The position numbers and the translations under genes were made by a program. The notes beneath the pieces were generated by a model that searched no databases, was not told the DNA's origin, and saw nothing but the letters and a program-made list of their open reading frames with translations. Below are positions 47,701 through 56,791 of a DNA stretch of 64,000 bases, one piece after another; position 1 is the first letter of the stretch, and the number at the start of each line of letters is the position of its first letter. The DNA is from Hawksworthiomyces lignivorus (lineage: Eukaryota > Ascomycota > Sordariomycetes > Ophiostomatales > Ophiostomataceae): positions 310,001 to 374,000 of the forward strand of contig NTMA01000007.1 of assembly GCA_002917075.1 (NCBI GenBank). Reading direction: 5' to 3'.

Positions 47701-49270
47701 TATTTCCTGTCTCCTCATTGATCTGAGCGGCAAGGGCGTTGAACTTCTCCTTGACAATTTCGGAATCCAACGGCATATCTGCAGATGGCCCAAAGATCTT
47801 TGGAAAGAAATCAGGAAGCAGCCGCCCAAGGAACAAGTTGGCGTCTGTGACCGTGAGCGGTCCGCCCTTGCGATAGCACGCTGGGCCGGGGTGAGCGCCG
47901 GCACTCTCGGGACCGACGACGAACAGTCCGTTCTTCCAGAACAGGATCGAACCACCACCAGCAGCCACAGTCTTGATGTCCAACTGGGGAGACTGGATCG
48001 TGATACCTGCTGTAGTCGTCTCAAAAACGTGGTCATACTTGCCAGCATAGCGAGAAACGTCAGTGCTCGTTCCGCCCATGTCAAACCCAATAATCGGCTT
48101 GCCATCTTCGGCGTCGTACGACGTTTTGGCAAAGCCAACAAGGCCACCTGCCGGGCCAGAGAGGATAGATCGAAGACCAGAAAGCAGCCTGAAGTCAACC
48201 AGACCGCCGTCCGACTGCATGAACTGGCACTTGGTCTGGCTGTTGTCGGCGAGACCACCAGCGAAGCCTTTGCGGAAATTTTCCACGTATTCTTTCATAA
48301 CGGGAGTAAGATACGCGTCGGCCGTCGCGGACATTCCTCTTGGCACCATCTTGATCATAGGTGTGAGCTGCGAGGACAAGGAAATGTGTTTGAAGCCAAT
48401 TTCCTGTGCGATACTGTTGATACGCAGCTCGTGGTCCGGAAATGTGTAGGAGTGTGCCAAGCACACTGCAATGGATCGATACCCCTCTGCGTACAGATCC
48501 TTTAGAGATTTCTCAACGCTCGCCTCATCTTTGACATATCATTAGCGTTAATGCGAAGCAGACTACGAAATAGTATGTTGCTTTGGCAGACTTACCAAGT
48601 GGTTCTAGAATCCGTATAACATCACCACTTAGTCCACGGACAGTGGTACCGATGTCGCGATCTTCCGCGTGCGGGTGATCAATCGACACACGCTCGTCGA
48701 CTTCCACGCACTTTTCATATAGCACATCAGCCTTCTTGATGTGTAGGTCAAATAGTTTATCACGGGTTTGGTGACCGATCTGTAAAGCCTCTCCAAAGCC
48801 TCTGGTAATCAGAAGGGCACTCTTTGCGCCCTTCCGCTCAAGCAGGGCATTCGTAGCCACAGTGGTACCCATGCGGATAGTAGCTATATGGATTAGCGTT
48901 CGTTGATCTTGGAATGACATCAGATCAGGCCATCATACCAATCTTTGAAGTATCCAAGGGCTCATGGCGAGGCAAGGTTTGACCTGTTACTGTCTCTAGG
49001 ATACGGCGAATTCCTTCTGTAGGTGCATCCTCGTAGTTGTCTGGGTCCACAGATAAGAGCTTGACGACAACATCCTTTTGTCCTGGTACAACACCGATAC
49101 AGTCACAGAATGTTCCACCACGGTCTGTTTGATTGTGTTAGAATGGAAAGGCCTTGAAAGCCATAGATAACCTTTTAAAAAAAAAATACAGAAAGAAAAC
49201 ATGAGAGCATACCGATGTAGACACGTAGACGGTCATCTGATACCGCGTTATTGAGATCTATACTGCCCAT
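44766..49270 (-). CDS. 5-oxoprolinase / hydantoinase A+B fusion (ATP-hydrolysing)
   Basis: Ten exons: 49270-49213, 49124-48939, 48883-48596, 48528-47673, 47603-46895, 46845-46557, 46503-46393, 46329-46111, 46051-45273 and 45155-44766; 1294 aa, the usual length. HyuA-N starts with DRGGTFCDC (the phosphate loop, usually DxGGTFTD), then [16 protein letters not shown]. HyuA has [14 protein letters not shown] and AAGGGS. HyuB starts near residue 737 ([20 protein letters not shown]) and includes [23 protein letters not shown] and a C-terminal PGGGGWGKP. The enzyme opens 5-oxo-L-proline or a related cyclic amide using ATP. It is divergent from the MmgE/PrpD gene and likely part of a catabolic cluster, so it could be a paralogue of the glutathione-cycle enzyme with another substrate. 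Confidence 0.95.
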
Positions 49271-49472
49271 TTTGGTTTGATATGACTTTGTGTTGAAGGA
49301 TGTAAGTCGCCAACAACGAGCTCTTGATTAGGAAACCATCTTAAAAACAACTTTGCTTCTTTTGTATCTTACGCAACACCACTGCATCAAGCACCCAACA
49401 GCTAGGAACGGCCAAGAAGAGCATATCCACAAAAGGTATAACACAATTCTCGGCGCTGCATAATAATGGTGA

Positions 49473-49486
49473 CGGATGCTAGTCCG
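49473..49486. promoter_or_regulatory. CGG-N8-CCG inverted half-sites
   Basis: CGGATGCTAGTCCG; a possible zinc-cluster site with unusual spacing. Weak evidence on its own. Confidence 0.3.
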
Positions 49487-49524
49487 ACACCAAGAATAGT
49501 GGAGTTTGTCCGAAAAGTGGATCC

Positions 49525-49539
49525 TGGCGGTCGAGGCCG
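49525..49539 (+). promoter_or_regulatory. Candidate cluster regulatory element (CGG-N6-CCG), copy 1
   Basis: TGGCGGTCGAGGCCG. It lies 255-270 bp upstream of the 5-oxoprolinase start and about 557 bp upstream of the MmgE/PrpD start. The same 15 bases occur on the minus strand at 54045-54059. CGG-N6-CCG is the spacing bound by Ppr1 and UaY zinc-cluster dimers. Confidence 0.6.
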
Positions 49540-50095
49540 ACAAAAGCGGAGGACAGCGCCAGGTGGCTACGTTAGGAGGAATCGACAGCGATTGTTCTGT
49601 ATTATCGTTTGTAATAGCTGAAACTGCGTTTTGACATTTGATTGCATGCGGACGGCTGCGTCAGAGCTTTTTTGCCACTGTCCCTGTCCGTCGGTTCACG
49701 GTGTCGCAGCCCCGTCGCCTGGTTCTGCACGACTCTGCAGATGCGGAACGATAGCGGAAACCATCCATGCACAGCTGCTTCGAGTGTACTTACACGACAG
49801 TGAGTGGATAAGAGATGCTTGTTGAAAGGAGGGGAAAAAAAGGAAAGAGTGAGGTACCAGATGCTCTGTCCATGCGGTATCTAGCGTATTAACGAACACT
49901 TAATTTCCGTCTCATACTTGCTAACAAGACACAAGGCCCTGAAGGAGAAAAGTATCGCAGGAGCAGGTAAAATTCGTTTGGCACCATATAATCACTTATT
50001 CGGCAAGCCATCTTATCTGTCATTGTGTCTCGACCCAGCACGCTTCATCTCCAGAACCCTTCGTCAAGAGTTACTGTCATCCTCCTAGTGACGCC

Positions 50096-51475
50096 ATGTC
50101 TAGTACGACTCAACAATCTGGCGCTACGTACCGCATGGCAGAATGGGCGGCAACTCTGCCTCGCGAACGAAGCCTATCGGCTCGATCTGATGCCCAGAGA
50201 GGAATCACAGACCTCCTCTGCTGCATGATCGGGGGCTCTGCAGAGCCCGTCCCTAAGCGCGTAGCCCAAGTGGCGTTGTCGTTCGGCGGATCTGGGCCGT
50301 GCACGATGGTTGGCTCTAGCACAAGAGTCTCGGCGGCAGCAGCAGCGTTCGCCAACGGTGCTGCTGCGCACATTCTGGATTTTGACGACTCCTTCCGCCC
50401 GCTGACCGGCCACCCGTCCTGCACAATCGTTCCTGCGATTCTCGCCGTGGCCGAAGAGCATCATGCGTCCGGTGATGATCTGCTCGACGCCTATGTCGTC
50501 GGCATCGAGATCAGCGCCGCGATCGGCCGCGCCGCTCCAAAGCACCACGATGTCGGCTGGCACGGGACTGCCACCGTGGGCGTCATAGCAGCGGCGGTCG
50601 CCTGTGCGCGGCTCCTCCGGCTGGACACAACGGGTGTTGTGAACGCCATTAGTATGGCTGTGAGCTCGGCCAGCGGCAGCCGCATGCAGATCGGCTACGA
50701 CATCAAATGCATCCAGCCGGGTGCAGCTGCGCGCGATGCAGTCATCGCAGCCTATCTCGCCAAAGCCGACATCCACGGAAACCCCGAGGTCCTGAGCGGA
50801 AAATGGGGCTGGTCTAAGCTATACGCTGGCGTCGACGGTGACGGGAGCGAGTATACTTTTCCTGGACCCGACGAGGCGCTTGCCATTGTCGATCCCGGCA
50901 TCACCTACAAGCCCTATCCCACCTGTGGCAGCACGCACCGGACTCTCAATGCCGTTCTAGATATGTGCAATAAGCATGACATTCTAGCTAGCAACGTCAA
51001 GAGCATCGAGACGATCATTCCGTTTCTTAACACGCAAAATCTCCGGTACAACAGACCAGCAAGCGGCATGCAAGCTCGGTTCAGCATGCCGTACACGTGT
51101 GCTCTAGCTGTCCTATTTCGCCAAATCCGCCTGAGTGATTTCGAGGACGCTGCTATTACAAGACCCGAAGTGCAGGAATTTATGCCAAAAGTATCGATGG
51201 TCTCACTGCCTGGAAGTGAGCATACAGACAAAACATACCTGGAGATGCCCTGCTATACAAAAATCACGCTTCTTTCAGGGGAGGTCTACGAGGATGAACG
51301 GTACGATCGCCGGGGCGAGTCTACGCAGCCTCTTACAGCTGCTGAGGAGCAGTTTAAGTTTGAAGATTGCACCAAGGGTGTATTGCACCCGAGTCAAATG
51401 AAGCAACTTCTTGGACTTTTGAGCGACTTGGGCAGCGTATCAGATATTGGAACTTTGGCTGATCTGTTGAGATAG
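50096..51475 (+). CDS. MmgE/PrpD family protein
   Basis: Single exon, 459 aa, full length for the family. Family marks: an early helical domain (MAEWAATLPRERSL), a loop with FANGAAAHILDFDDSFRPLTGHPSCTIVPAILAVAEE (the conserved D-x-DD and GHP elements), AVSSASGSR, and KPYPTCGSTHRTLNAVL (conserved cysteine and histidine region). Members act on tricarboxylic or imino-dicarboxylic acids: 2-methylcitrate dehydratase, cis-aconitate decarboxylase, iminodisuccinate epimerase. Which reaction applies cannot be read from sequence. No targeting signal is clear at either end, so it is probably cytosolic. It is divergent from the 5-oxoprolinase gene, converges on the flavin oxidase gene and is a likely cluster member. 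Confidence 0.9.
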   Translation: MSSTTQQSGATYRMAEWAATLPRERSLSARSDAQRGITDLLCCMIGGSAEPVPKRVAQVALSFGGSGPCTMVGSSTRVSAAAAAFANGAAAHILDFDDSFRPLTGHPSCTIVPAILAVAEEHHASGDDLLDAYVVGIEISAAIGRAAPKHHDVGWHGTATVGVIAAAVACARLLRLDTTGVVNAISMAVSSASGSRMQIGYDIKCIQPGAAARDAVIAAYLAKADIHGNPEVLSGKWGWSKLYAGVDGDGSEYTFPGPDEALAIVDPGITYKPYPTCGSTHRTLNAVLDMCNKHDILASNVKSIETIIPFLNTQNLRYNRPASGMQARFSMPYTCALAVLFRQIRLSDFEDAAITRPEVQEFMPKVSMVSLPGSEHTDKTYLEMPCYTKITLLSGEVYEDERYDRRGESTQPLTAAEEQFKFEDCTKGVLHPSQMKQLLGLLSDLGSVSDIGTLADLLR

Positions 51476-52180
51476 CGAGTATCTGAATTCCTTGCAGACC
51501 CTTCGGGAATTCCAGTAAAAGAGAAACTGTAATGACTCTGCATTAATAGAGCTTTACTGATGCACCCAGCTGCTGAGATACTCAAGAAATCGCTAAAAGC
51601 GCTTGCTGTACCTTGACGTGTAGCCATGACGCAGGGATTTCGGAATATTTGTTACCAGCTTTGAAATTAGCACCGTCTACACTTAGTCATGAAGGTTCTA
51701 CGCGTGAGACCGTTTTCAAGTCTACTGTTGAGTAATAAGATATTGTTACATGTGTCTAAGGGGATTAATCCTTTTTGTACTAGTACAGTGGCCTAATGGC
51801 ATTAATCAACATCTACAAGTTCAAGTGTGATGAAAAGCCGAGACAAAAATAAGGAGCAAAAAAATTAGAAGCCACTTGGTGGGAAACCCGTTACGAGCGC
51901 GTTTGATAGAGTTAGCTATAGTCTTGCTAGAAATCTAACTCGCTCAAATTGAATCAAGTGTTATTATCTGCTGAGACCGCCCATAACGTGAGACTCGTCT
52001 GTTAGCTCTGTTCCTACAAATTTGAAAACTGATTTCCTACGTTGAGACATGTAGACAAGCACTTCAAGTGTCTGATATCTCTCAATTTGAGGTCTCTTAT
52101 ACTCTTGGCCATGTTTGTCTTTCTCAGCCGGCCGGCATCAAAGACGTTCGACTACACCAGCTGAAGTTAAACCTGTTCCC
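51476..52180. other. Convergent intergenic region
   Basis: 3' flanks of the MmgE/PrpD gene and the flavin oxidase gene. No gene seen. Confidence 0.6.
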
Positions 52181-53703
52181 TTATAGATGGCTCCGCACAA
52201 CATCGCTAAGTTCCTCTGGATCGCCATCCATTCTGGGTGCATTGAGATCTTTGCCAGCGCTGGACTTTTCGAATGCCCATTTCTTAACCAACTCTGACGA
52301 CAGTGTTCCCTCTATGGAATCCACGACCAGGTCACCAATAATAGGCAAAAATTTCCAAGCATGAGCAGAGCCACCAGTAGCCAGATGGATGCCCGGGACC
52401 TGTGGGTGAGGTGCTACGAGAAAGTCTGCTGTCGGCGTCGTACAGATCCTATAAAGTCGGAGTGTGTGTTTAGCTTTAGTGTGACATTATGAAAGGAGAA
52501 TGGTGGGTCAAAAACTATTCTAAGATTTGGCATACCAGCATATCTTTGTGCGGTCAAAAGGTCTGTCCGCCAGAGGAGGCATAATTTCCTTGAGATTGGC
52601 TCTGAGGGCGAGCTCCGCCTCGAGAGGAATCTCATCGGAGGGATTGCTGACGATCGTTCTGGGGTACGAAATTTCAATTTTCTCTCCAGGGCGCTCAGGG
52701 TGCCTAACTGACACTGTGTTGACATAGCCCGGGGAACGGCGCAATATTTTGATCTCGCCACGGTACGGGGGGAACATATTGAGGCCTGTGCTGAGGTTCG
52801 TCGTGATAGACATTTTCCCCCAGCGACGCTCCTCTTCGGGAGTGATTTTGATCCAGGCAACTTCGTGGCCGATGGGATTGACCCGCTGCGCCAGGTAGAC
52901 TAGCCGGTTCGACCAGCAGCCAGCTGCAACGACGACTTTTTCGGCGTGCAGCACGTTTCCGTCTTCCAGCTGGACGCCTCTGCAGACGCCGTCAGACGCA
53001 TCAATCAGAAGCTGCTCCACGGCCACGCCGCATCGAAACTGGATCGACGGCAGCGCACAACAGCGCTCGTAGTATACTCGAATGCATGCTTCAGCGTCAA
53101 TAAAGGCGTCGTCAATGTTGCAATAGGCCTTGTTCCATCTTGATTTGCCGCCTGGGAGGACTGTCTCCTGCGGTGGCTGTGCGTCTTGGCCGTGTATGCG
53201 CTGGAAGACCGCTTCACGAGACGGCATCTCAACGATGTCGCTAGGCGGATGAAGAGAGGTTGTCAACTTGTACTGCGCCTTCCAGAGCTCTGTAAAGCGG
53301 CTAGGCTCTCCATCGCAAGCAAACGTCATGCCCTGCTTGAAGTAATACTTCCGCAGGTCAGGATCGCTTTCGATCTGCTTCTGGGCCTCTTTGGCGAGAC
53401 GGGCATAGATCGGGTCGGCATAGTCTATACAGACCGGTGTTAGTTGCCATCATCAACCCCATAAGCAAAAGGCCTCCTTTGCATCCCGAGGAACGTACCA
53501 GCTCGAATACACCGAGTTGTGTCCACACTGCTGCCATCAGCTACAGGAGGTGTCAGGCGATCAACGACTGTCACTGAAGTGAGGGGGTAGCGTTTGGCAA
53601 CAGCTAGGGCAGTAGAAAGACCGAATACCCCGGCACCAACAATAATAAGGCTTTTGGGGAAGTCTAGGCCATTTTGGCCAGCAGGCTTTTGATTAGAGCT
53701 CAT
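52181..53703 (-). CDS. DAO-type FAD amine oxidase (amadoriase/sarcosine-oxidase-like), peroxisomal
   Basis: Exons 53703-53499, 53424-52536 and 52448-52181; 453 aa. The dinucleotide fold shows GAGVFG at residues 23-28, then a second conserved strand ([12 protein letters not shown]). Across intron 2 the protein reads [15 protein letters not shown]; in amadoriases and monomeric sarcosine oxidases a cysteine in this region holds FAD covalently. [16 protein letters not shown] is the second flavin-contact loop typical of the family. The protein ends in SHL, a good type 1 peroxisome signal, which fits an enzyme that makes H2O2. It oxidises a secondary amine of an amino acid (fructosyl, N-methyl, pipecolate or similar). 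The third exon is needed for both the flavin loop and the peroxisome signal. It is divergent from the permease gene. Confidence 0.9.
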
Positions 53704-53990
53704 TTCTGAGCTTCGGAAGATAGGATAAGATGCTTGTTGATTTCTCAGATTGGCTTACACACAAAAAGGGCTAGAAGGCGAGTCGATAGGAAAAGTGAGA
53801 TAGCCTCAAGCTTATACGCGGCCGTATGCTGTCTATAAAGTTCGATTTGCAGTAAACCAGAGCCGACAAACCTGTTGTACAAGTTGGTGATCCACCGCTG
53901 GCACTAGTCGAATATCCATTGACAGGTGATTTTGTTTGATACCAGCACGGCTGCTTGGTGGCGACCCCACACAGTCCTTTAGTGCAGAAG

Positions 53991-54002
53991 CGGATGACGC
54001 CG
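53991..54002. promoter_or_regulatory. CGG-N6-CCG element, second site in this promoter
   Basis: CGGATGACGCCG, 42 bp before the shared element. Same half-sites and spacing, different centre. Confidence 0.5.
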
Positions 54003-54044
54003 ACAGTATACGACGCTGTGCTACCCAGGATTTTGGAAACTGAG

Positions 54045-54059
54045 CGGCCTCGACCGCCA
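54045..54059 (-). promoter_or_regulatory. Candidate cluster regulatory element (CGG-N6-CCG), copy 2
   Basis: On the minus strand it reads TGGCGGTCGAGGCCG, identical to 49525-49539. It lies about 342 bp upstream of the oxidase start and about 220 bp upstream of the permease start. Confidence 0.6.
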
Positions 54060-54275
54060 ACCCCAGACTTCCCCATCACGGTCAGTTGATAAGCACAACA
54101 GCTATCTCTGGAGCCTTTCGCCAAGATCCTCTCTCCGCGTCGTCTCCGTGGTCGATGGATTTGTTGAAAAGCATGGGACGTTCCAGAGAAAAAATTCTCA
54201 TGGTCTCGGGAATAACAAACACGCCACTCATCTCTGGAACCAACTGCTACAATCCATCACCTCTAGGGACTAAGG

Positions 54276-56578
54276 ATGCAACACGAGACCGACAAAGAGA
54301 AGGCGGCGACCGCAACCGCGATGGGGAAGCCAGACGACATCAGCATCGCCGAAGTCCTCGATGCGGAGACTGAGCATCAGGCCCACCTCGGCGTCGAGGA
54401 GCAGGCTACTCCAGAAGAGCTGGAAAAAGAGCGGAAGCTGGTCCGCAAAATCGACCTGCACATAGTCCCTCTGCTCATGATCACCTATGGTATGCAGGTA
54501 TGGTCATTATAGTCCCTAGAACAAGAATACCAGACTCTTGTCGCGTGCATGGCCGTTTTCTGACGCATTTTTATCAACACAGTATTCGGACAAGATCACC
54601 CTCTCGTCTGCGGTTGCGTTTGACCTCAAGCAGGACACGCATCTGGTCGGAAATGACTTTGCATGGCTATCTACCGGGTTGTAAGTTGACATTGTTGGCC
54701 GGCCGCATCCGCCAAGTGACGATCGATTCTGACTGTGAACCCAGCTATCTGGCGTACCTCGTCGCTGAATTTCCCTTCGGCTATGTCATGCAAAAATTTC
54801 GCATGGAGAAGGTTTTAGCTGTCACAGTGATTGGATGGGGCGTCTGCGTCTTCTGCCTGGCTGCGTGTAAAAACTTCACTCAACGTAAGATAGCCAAACA
54901 AACTTATCACTCTAGTAGACTGTCGACCTATTGTTGGTTCTAATCAAATTATGACATCTACAGTTATGGCAATTCGAACACTCCTTGGCATTCTCGAGGC
55001 CCCTATCAGCCCCGGCTTTCTCATCATCGTCACGGCTTGGTACAAAAGAGAAGAGCAAGTGATGAGGTCCATGGCATTCTTGTAAGTTGACGGAGAAATT
55101 GAGTATCTGGAAAAATGCGGCCGTCTAACGCAAAAGACAGTGCAATGAACAGTTTCTTCAGCTTGTTTATTCTGATGATCAATTACGGCATTGGTTCGGC
55201 CGCTGTCGGTTCTAAAATCGCTCCCTGGAAGGCGATTCACTGTACGTTGATTTGCACATTAGACATATGCATATGAGACTCCCGCTGATCGAATTTCGTT
55301 AGTGTTCCTTGGAGCGCTATCTACTGTCTGGGGCTGCATCCTTGCATGGAGGTTATGTGTCCCACGGACTGCTTCTTGGCTCACAGATGAGGTACGTTGA
55401 TCTCGCGTACCACAGAATATGGGAAACTCTGAAGCTGACTTCACCGCAAAGGAGAGATCGTTTGCACACGCCCGCTTGGTGAAAAATCAAGCTGGAGAGT
55501 CAACATCTGGCCTTAAGTTCAAGTGGCACCAAGCATGGGAGTGTTTGCGAGACCCGCAGATCTTTTTTATTTCTGCGTTCACGCTTCTGCAATCTTCCGC
55601 TTCGGGAGGTAAGCGAGATGGACGAACCCCTTTAACACGTTTGTGGCTTTGAGAACCTCTTGCTGACCTTCATCAGGCTTCTCGACTTTCTCAACTATCA
55701 TTCTCCAGTCGTTCGGTCTTGATACAAAAGATACAATCGAGTACCAGCTTCCGTGGTACTCCTTTCAGTTCATTGTACGCAAGAACCCTCCTGCGCTTCA
55801 AATTCCATACGAAACGAAGGACATAATCAAGTTGCTGACATAGCTTCAGGGAGTCATTATTCTGGCTTGGACAATTAACAGATACGCACACAAGGTAAAT
55901 CCACAGCAGGCCATAACAGTACTTTATAGCTATTATGCTAACGACTAATGCAATCGTTCAGAATCTCAACATCATAATTGCCTTCATCATGCTGTGTCCT
56001 GCAATGATTGGCATCTTGCTCGAAGCTCTCCTCACAAACACACATAGATGGGGCCGATTGGTGAGTTCCTCGTATTTTGTGGTCAAGCACATATCAAAAC
56101 TAATGCTCACATTGTCTACTCATTTAGGCTGGATTCTGGATTACTGGCTTCTACACGCCGGCTTCGTTCATCGTATGGTCGACAACTGGTCTCAACGTAG
56201 CAGGGCGGACCAAGAAATCAGTAGCACAGGCTATCATATTTTCTTGCTTTTGTGCTGGGTTCTGCATTGGCCCGCAGACGTTCTATGCCAGCTCGGCGCC
56301 TTCATACAAGCCCGGTCTCTACTTCTGCTGTGCGTGCTTCTTCATGACAGAAGTTGTTCTTGCTACCTGGTTCTTCTGGGTCCGTTGGGAAAACAAGAGG
56401 CGCGACAGACAAGTTGCCGCGACGGGAATGACAAAGGAGCAGCAGAACATGGAGGGCTGTCTTCTCGGGCTTCAAGACGCGACTGACAGAGAGGTACGTT
56501 CAGGACGATCCGGCCTTTCTCTGAGAGCTGCATTGCTAATTTCTCTTGCAGAATATACATTTCCGGTATCGCTACTAG
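54276..56578 (+). CDS. MFS permease, Dal5/allantoate (anion:cation symporter) family
   Basis: Twelve exons: 54276-54497, 54583-54680, 54745-54884, 54964-55081, 55141-55241, 55303-55391, 55452-55608, 55677-55774, 55850-55894, 55962-56060, 56128-56493 and 56552-56578; 519 aa. The N-terminal tail ends in LVRKIDLHIVPLLMITYGMQYSDK, a hallmark of this family. Other marks are TGFYLAYLVAEFPFGYVMQKF, GILEAPISPGFLIIVTAWYKREEQ and the C-terminal ENIHFRYRY. Members import allantoate, ureidosuccinate, dipeptides, nicotinate or other organic anions with protons at the plasma membrane. A terminal exon of nine codons completes the family ending. It probably brings in the cluster substrate. A second in-frame ATG is 14 codons downstream. 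Confidence 0.95.
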
Positions 56579-56791
56579 TTATACGTAGATCCAATCAAAC
56601 CTTTATTTCTTGTTGCCTGGCGCACTTCTAGAGTACCCACAATCTGTGCAGTGTGCTATGCTTCTCTATATAGTTCATTTCTTGCGCGTTTTCTTCCATT
56701 TTACACAAAACTGAATAAGAAAAGAAACAGAAAGTAAACATGGAAGAAACGTGAAAAGTGTGTATTATTTTGATAGCGCTGTTCATATATA
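56579..56791. other. Short convergent 3' region
   Basis: 213 bp of 3' flanks between the permease and regulator genes. Confidence 0.6.

Larger units (their letters stand above)
49271..50095. promoter_or_regulatory. Divergent promoter, 5-oxoprolinase / MmgE-PrpD
   Basis: An 825-bp region between two divergent starts. It contains CGG-N8-CCG at 49473-49486 and a CGG-N6-CCG element at 49525-49539 that is repeated exactly in the next divergent promoter of the cluster. Confidence 0.65.
53704..54275. promoter_or_regulatory. Divergent promoter, flavin oxidase / Dal5-type permease
   Basis: A 572-bp region with two CGG-N6-CCG elements (53991-54002 and 54045-54056). The second carries the 15-bp word shared with the promoter at 49.5 kb. 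Confidence 0.65.
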
